Below, one piece after another: positions 57,864 to 64,000 of a stretch of 64,000 nt of DNA. The first letter of the stretch is position 1, and each line of letters starts with the position of its first letter. The stretch lies in NCBI GenBank assembly GCA_023678885.1, contig CM042985.1:20500465-20564464 (forward strand), in the 5' to 3' direction. Under the pieces are notes generated by a model. It saw nothing but the letters and a program-made list of their open reading frames with translations. It did not search any database and was not told where the DNA came from. Source of the stretch: Pogostemon cablin. Lineage: Eukaryota > Streptophyta > Magnoliopsida > Lamiales > Lamiaceae. A program made the position numbers and the translations under genes.

Positions 57864-58238
57864 CATTGGCGGACCTACTAAGGGAGTAGGGGGGCACTGG
57901 GCCCCCTGAACTTCTAAAAATTATTAGTATAGATATAGAAATTTTTCTTGAAATATCTTTGTGTCCAAGTGGTGAAGTGAGGATGTTTTAGTTTTAAAGG
58001 TCTCTTTCTATTTCTTTTATTTATTTATTTATTTTTCCTCTAAATAACATATTTATTTTTAGTTTCAAAATTGTTACTCTTACATAATACAATTAAAAAT
58101 ACTAAAACATCTTTAGAAAAATGTTAATAAAAGTTGGTAAATAAAATAATTTTTCTTAAAATTTGTAGAACAAAAAACACGAACTATTGTATGAGAAAAA
58201 TTGAGCCCCCCTCGACGGAAATCCTGCGTCCGCCACTG
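57864..58238. mobile_element. Non-autonomous hAT element, 375 bp, in transporter intron 1
   Basis: Termini CATTGGCGGACCTACTAAGG and, reversed, CAGTGGCGGACGCAGG, flanked by perfect CATACAAA copies (57856-57863, 58239-58246). The 8-bp duplication and CAGTGGCGGA-type ends fit a hAT MITE. No coding content. Confidence 0.85.
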
Positions 58239-59150
58239 CATACAAAGACAATATTATCATCAAGTAAATGAACAGCGAAAACAGTTGAAGGGGTATTTCT
58301 AAATGAAAAAAGCAAAAACATTAAGACAAAAATGTCAATAGTATACTCCATACATACTACAACAGGGATTTCAACAAAATTACATGTACATAGGCACTAT
58401 GCAGCACCATTTATTTATTTCTTGTTTTGGGATTTAGGATCCTACACACGTGTGATGAAATTAGTCATGTGTAGGATAATTGCAGAGCATCAAAGAACAA
58501 ATATATATATGCATGTATTAATGTATTCAAGTGTGAGTGATAAAGAAACCTCTGGATTTAAGAACAAATTGTGCTCCGGCATCAAGCTGGCGGGGCGGCG
58601 GGCGGAGACGGTGGAGGAGACGTCTGCAGAAGTTGGTCCAACGCTTCCCATCCACCTAATTAGTTCTTGGTCTATTTGGGGTTGGGGTTAGTACATGGGA
58701 CAGTATAAATATAATAGGAGCTCATCCATATTCCATACAATTAATATTGAAAGTGTATTTGTTTTAAAATTTTTACTATTTTTGTAAGACGAAAAGTGTA
58801 ACAAGACAGATAAATTAGCAAAGAGTGAAAAATTTATTGGGAGTAGTTTTTTTAATTGACTTTTTATATAGTTATGTTTTTTTTTAATATTAAATAAATT
58901 GGAGTACAAAATAAGCAATGTGAGTTGAAAATGAATACTCTAATAAATTTAAAATTAAAGTGTACTGTTATTCAGTGATGATATATATTTGGTGTGTGAA
59001 TGTAGGTATGAGAGACCAAACATATAGGCCCTAAGCAAAGTGAACATGCATGATCGAAGTTAAATAAACTCAATTTAAAGAAGCACAAACACTTGTGTAA
59101 ACTGGGTCTATGGTGTAAATCATGTGGTCCTTCTTCCAATAATTCTATAT

Positions 59151-59404
59151 TCCCTTCGACCTGCATTAAGGTTTACGTTTTCTATTTTGGGTTGTTCCAA
59201 GTTAATGTTTACATTTCTTTTTTTGTCATGTTTGGCCCACAAAAAACAACTAATTATTTCATGCAGCCCACACACAATACTAATACAACCAACACTTTAC
59301 ATTAAATATTATTTCTCTCACCTCATTGCATATTAATATATTATATTTCTTAATTTCCGTGCAAAAAACAAACATCAAAGTTAACACGGGATGGAGGGAG
59401 TATA
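59151..59404. mobile_element. Stowaway-type MITE, about 254 bp
   Basis: The left end attcccttcgacctgcatta and the right end, reversed, tactccctccatcccgtgtt pair as inverted termini. AT-rich interior; the short frames crossing it are not genes. Confidence 0.6.
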
Positions 59405-61035
59405 TTATATGTATTGATAGGGTGTTTAAATTAAAATGAATTATAAGATTTACAAGGGTTTATGATGTAAATCCGATTTACAAGAGATTAACTCTTAATT
59501 AAATGTCCTAGATCAAATTAAGAAGTTATAAAAAGTAATTAAATGGCCTAGATCAAATTAAGGAGGTATTCTCTTCATCCCATTAAAACGTACGCGCTTC
59601 TTTTGTAGGAGGGAATATAAAAAGTGAAAATAGTTGATGTGGCAGTCGTGTGTCACGAACAGGTTACCCGGACTCAAAATTAGGTATGAGATAAGGACTT
59701 GTTGACTAATTCAAATAAAACTCCTACTGAATGAGACTACTTTTATTTTTGACTATTCTTTCTTCACATTTTTGAGTGGAAAATTCCTTCAAAATTACTC
59801 CATATTATTCCAACAGTTACGTTTGCAAATTTATTGTATGATTGCACCATATGAAGAGGTTTTATGTATAAATTTTATGTAATAGTATAATCTTTTTAGA
59901 TGATAAATAAAGTGTAAATAAGTTTTCTTTAAGTTGCAACACAAAATGAAATTCATAATAGATATAAAGTGATAATGTTTTTAATAATTTTTTTAAAAAA
60001 GAAAAGCGATTCTATTAATTGAACTATAAAGTGAGATCAAATCAAGATAAAATAAAAAAAAGTTTTATCAAGAAATAATCTCGTATAAGTAAGTATTTGG
60101 TATGTGTATGAAAATTTTGAATTTAAAGTGTAATATGATATTATCATTGAATGAATCAAAGTGATATTTTTATTCTTGAGTTATATGGCTTACTTGACTA
60201 AAGATAAAAATGAAAAGTAAGAAAATTATGTGAATATTATTTTCCACTTGAAATGCACTAAGGACAAAATAGTGGGGATTTGAAATAGTCTTAAGACACA
60301 ACCTAATCACTTTTGAGTCATATTAAAAACGACCAATTGTCTCTTTTTCCAATTAGACTGTGTTTAATAATTAGAAATAGAATCCCTCTTACTCTTAGGC
60401 GGACTTAAAGATTGACCTTTGACAACAACCAATTTCGGTTCAAAAGGGTTATTTTTAATACCATTTTTTTATGTAGGGTTTGAAAATTACTCCTATTCAA
60501 TAATAAATTTTACAATTGGTGTAGATGTAAAGTTTAAAAAAAATTGCGGCTTGAATTACTTTTAGAGTTAGTTTAGTAGAATTAAATAAATATTGAAGTA
60601 AGTTATATGAATTGAAGATCAGTGAAAATTTTAAAATTAAAGTGCATTTGCAGACTATTGAATTGTGTCTTTTTCTTATTTTTAGGTGTTAACTTGTTCA
60701 TGAAACAAATAAAAATAAGAAGTGTGAATTTATTTGTGAGACGACAAACAGAGTATATTGAATAGTGATTGTTTGTTAATGTATAAAAAGTGAGTAAGAT
60801 TGAGATTAGTATGGTTTATAAGTAAAAATATATATGAGTGATTTTGAAAAACTATGTATGAATTTTGAAAATTAAAATTCGATTTTTAAAATCGAAATCG
60901 AAACAAAAGAGTATGCTTGATTGAAAAAAAAAAGCACATATATTGGTTCTCGTGGAAAAAAATTGCAATTAAGCTCAAAAATTTCAATTTAGATCTAATT
61001 TTTCTTTTAATTGCATAATGTCATCTAATGAGTAA

Positions 61036-61423
61036 ATATCAATTTTGGTCCTGTATCTTTTACTAAATCCAATTTTAGTCCTGTAACTTGTAGTATTTTC
61101 AATTTTAGTCCTTTTAGTTTTAATTTTGGTCCTATATATTTTAAAACTTCAATTTTAGTCCTATTGGTCTAAAAAATAGTCTTATATCTTTTTTAATTAT
61201 CAAAATTAGTCCTATTATAAATTATATTATATTTCAAAAGATACATGGCTAATTTTGATAATTCAAAAAGATATAGGACTAAATTTGAAATTTATAGGAC
61301 TAAAATTGAAAATATAAAAATTATAGAACCAAAATTAAAAATAAAAGGACTAAAATTAAAAATACTAAAAATTACAGGACTAAAATTTGGTAAAAGATAT
61401 AAGACCAAAATTGATATTTTCTT
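61036..61423. mobile_element. Fold-back element (TTTTGGTCCTATA repeats), about 388 bp
   Basis: The left arm ('atatcaattttggtcctgta tcttttactaaa...') and right arm ('...ggtaaaagatataagaccaaaattgatat') are inverted copies nearly meeting in the middle. Each arm is itself made of repeats of 'caattttagtcct' / 'aggactaaaattg', about six per arm. The whole would form one long hairpin. No target duplication was established. Confidence 0.7.
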
Positions 61424-61536
61424 GTCATGTAATTATAACCCTGAAAATGCAAACCCCAAATTAATATCTTAAAAATACAATTTTCTAGAAGACTTGTATA
61501 TATATTGGAGAGACACTTGAGTAACGAACATCAAAT

Positions 61537-61580
<44 letters not shown>
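61537..61580. repeat. Poly-A followed by (TA)n microsatellite
   Basis: A run of about 16 A residues followed by roughly 14 TA dinucleotides. Confidence 0.95.
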
Positions 61581-61581
<1 letters not shown>

Positions 61582-63359
61582 CCAGCAAATCAGCATATAT
61601 GAATTTTTTTTTGTTTTCCCCAAATAATTCTATTTTGATATCTCCCAAATTTTTCATATTTTCTTCAATTTATCACATATATCTCTTCATTTTTTTTTAT
61701 CTTTTCTTCAATTTATCACATGTTATCATATATTTTCGCACCGTTCTCATCTAACATATTTAATCTAATTAAAGATCCCAAATTAATAGAAAATTGCTTA
61801 TTGTGCTAAATTAACAAACCGAATCAATTTTTTCATAAATTACGAAGTTGATTTAATTGAGGAGTTTGTACTTTTATGTGCATAATAATAATAATACAAG
61901 CTTTTGACGTGAAAAAAAACTTAAATGATAAAATACTAAATACATGGGACAAGGAATATTAAATTTTATATAATAAGTATATTTTTGTATAATAAATAAA
62001 ATTTAAAACTAAAGAGTGCTTAATTTAAGATGTGAACTCATTATTGTTATCTAAAAAAAATAATTCAAGATTCATAATATCAATTAAATCATAAAACTTA
62101 CATCAATTAAAATATTGTAACTGTTTGATAATTTTATTAATATCTCAATTTCTAACATATGTAATTAAAGAAATTCAGAATTGTTCAGATATAGACATTT
62201 TACAAAAAATAATTAAATAATTTTGAACTATTTTAGTCTATTGTTTTTTATGTGTGAGATGAGTCGATTTATTATTAAAGTATGATTGTTATATTGATAA
62301 AATATGCATATTAGTTTCACTTCAAAATTAAATGAGGCATAAAATTAATTTACGGGCCCATTCAAATTAGAATAAATACTCGATACGGAGAAATTATTAA
62401 ATCTTAAAAAATTTAAATATTGTCCATGCAATGCACGGGGAACGTGTAGGATAAGTAAATTCCAGCCGTTTGTGAGATGTTCAGTCACAGTTTAAATCAT
62501 AAATAATTGTTATGTTTAAGAATGGATTGTATGTAAGAAAAAAAATAATCAATACATGCCATTAGATTTTTTTTATTAAATATAATTACATAATGAAACC
62601 TAAAAAATATTGAGAACTTACAAATTTTTTTAAAATTTATGATGGTTATATATATATATATATAGTGATTACCCATAAAAAAAAATATATAAAAGATATT
62701 TATATAAAATAAATTGACCATTTAATAAAATAATATTTATTATATATTCTAAATTTTTTAAAATCTATTGCACTGGTAAGTGTTTTAGGTTAAGTGAAAA
62801 CCTAACTAAGGTCAGAGAACTGCGGAGTATACTTGTAAATTGTGGCAGCGATACTAATTCTATTGAACTGTTTTATTTATGAAACATTATTTTGTCTTTT
62901 TCTGTATTTTGTCTCTAGGTTTTAATATGGAGTTTTACTATCTTTATAATTCATTTTTAAGGGTATAATTATAATTAATATTAAAATAAAAGGTGGCACA
63001 CATATTCTATTTAGAATTTGATTTAATGGGATACTCAAAGTAAAACTATTGCAGAAGTCATAATACGACGCAAGAAAGAATATTGCAAATAAAGACAACT
63101 TTTATTAATGTGAGTAACATTTTGAATGTATACGTAGTTTTATTTTTTAATATTACTTGCTAGCCAATAAAATTGTTTTTCTAAAAAAAATAAAAAAAAT
63201 AACATTGCTTTTACATTTACGTTTTGACGACTCTTATCAAAGGCAAATACTACTGTGCAACAGTTTTTAAGGTGTAATTGAATCAAATTTTACCCATGAT
63301 TATGATATTTATATGAATTTGAGTCTAACGAATTATTAATTTTCACGCTTCCTCTATCT

Positions 63360-63700
63360 AACTTCCGTCTCTCTCTCTAATCTCCTCACTATAACCCTGC
63401 TCTCTCTTTCAAATTTGCATCTCCAATGGCTCCAATGGCTTTCTTCCTCCGATGCTCTACCGCTCCGATGGCTTTCTTCCTCCGTCGCTCCGTTGTGTCT
63501 CATCTCCCCGCCTTCATGGCTTCCTTCTCCTGCCGATCCCGTTTTCTTCCTTCTCTCTCCGCTGCAATACTAATGCCATAGACATATTCTTTCAAAATTT
63601 TTCGCACATATCTTCCAGATCTGTTCAAGCATCAATGAGTTCGTTCGAGATCTTCTAAAAAATCAGATGATTTGAAGATGTGCGTGAAAAATTGATTTTT
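63360..63700. other. Island of CT-rich, coding-like sequence near the window edge
   Basis: A CT-rich leader-like stretch (tctctctctaatctcctcac...) is followed by ATGs and a duplicated 'ccgatggctttcttcctccg' unit (63437-63484), then a short imperfect inverted repeat (tttttcgcacatatcttc at about 63598 and gaagatgtgcgtgaaaaa at about 63674). It looks like the 5' end of a gene or transposon-borne copy, but no frame exceeds about 70 codons and no family is recognised. Confidence 0.3.
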
Positions 63701-64000
63701 TTGAATCTGACTTTGAATCGATTTTTTTAAAATCGTATTTAATTTTCGCTTCCTTATCTCATGTATTATGATGTTTAAATTCTGAATTAGCAGAATTTAT
63801 TCTTGTTGTTCTTGTTAGTTACATACCAGACCTAGACCTGGAGAATTATACCAGAAACTAGAAACTAGAGAAAGAATAACCATATTAATCTTTAGTCTAT
63901 ATGTCGAGTCAAATAGATGTATTACACTTCGTTCTAAAGTGCATTATTAATTTTACATATGAAAATTGTATTAAACTCTAGTGATTTTTATACTCATGTT

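Larger units (their letters stand above)
52879..58651 (-). pseudogene. GABA transporter 1-like (amino-acid permease), multiple lesions
   Basis: Six minus-strand exons: 58651-58550, 57444-57226, 55555-55458, 53970-53784, 53708-53578 and 53509-52879. Recognisable family blocks, all membrane-helix rich, are YHLTTSIVAPSLLSLPFALA, HRHLRFRDMTNHIL, IGLVLLGGQCMK, QIPSFHSLRHINLVSLQLCL, STTYGNGIIPEIQ, SGYWAFGN, AMLPFFWDINALIGVFGFMP and a terminal KTYRVFANV. These match plant GAT1-type plasma-membrane GABA/H+ symporters of about 450 aa. Lesions: a 1-bp deletion after APVK (about 53484); loss of the YLQPTN segment with a TAA at 53265; a TGA at 52963 about 28 codons before the natural end; and exons 1 and 2 that do not join in phase. 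Introns carry two hAT MITEs. Alternatively it is a recent allele-level knock-out with sequencing error, but three independent breaks make that unlikely. Confidence 0.8.
59405..63359. other. Gene-free AT-rich DNA
   Basis: No supported coding region. It contains the fold-back element at 61036-61423 and a poly-A/TA tract at 61537-61580. The rest is AT-rich sequence in which I see nothing further. Confidence 0.6.

Overview
The window is nuclear DNA from a flowering plant, most likely a eudicot. It is strongly AT-rich outside exons, has genes of 6-20 exons with canonical GT/AG introns, and is dense with plant transposons (Mutator-like, hAT, Stowaway-type MITEs, Ty3/gypsy and solo LTRs). I cannot name the species.

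Four plant genes or gene remnants are readable. (1) On the minus strand at 3784-3938 is exon 1 of an R2R3-MYB gene, broken by a 13-bp tandem duplication. (2) On the minus strand at 13532-20313 is an intact nine-exon gene for a DDT/PHD-finger protein of the PTM family (1666 aa; splice phases close exactly). (3) On the plus strand at 43976-52141 is an intact 20-exon gene for the RAD5A-type SNF2/HIRAN/RING DNA-repair protein (1059 aa; phases close exactly). (4) On the minus strand at 52879-58651 is a GABA-transporter-1-like gene carrying several lesions, convergent with RAD5A.

The PTM-like and RAD5A genes are divergent (head to head). Arabidopsis carries homologues as consecutive loci (AT5G22760 and AT5G22750), so this looks like an old linked pair whose intergenic space has been filled by about 23 kb of mobile DNA here.

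Layout: 1-4760 is AT-rich with the MYB remnant and MITE relics. About 4930-9180 is a degraded Mutator-like element with a DUF1985 gene, a MURA-type DNA-binding fragment and two mirror-image arrays of a GGCCGAATAGAAC motif. 9270-13400 is gene-free with one MITE. 13532-20750 is the PTM-like gene. 20760-28019 is MITE-rich. 28020-42414 is a Ty3/gypsy element split by a 7.8-kb hAT element that itself carries a MITE, a solo LTR and a second LTR-like insertion; another solo LTR sits at the gypsy pol/3' LTR junction. 42415-43740 holds MITEs, one of which ends 11 bp from an E2F-type site in the RAD5A promoter. 43976-52141 is RAD5A, 52879-58651 the transporter pseudogene, and 58652-64000 is repeats with no supported gene.

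The strongest unusual signals are the paired 16+16-copy inverted motif arrays of the Mutator-like element, the nested insertions (several with readable target-site duplications), the linked small hAT derivative at 26041-26472, and the exact lesions in the MYB and transporter genes. I found no clear evidence of a wholly new biological system.
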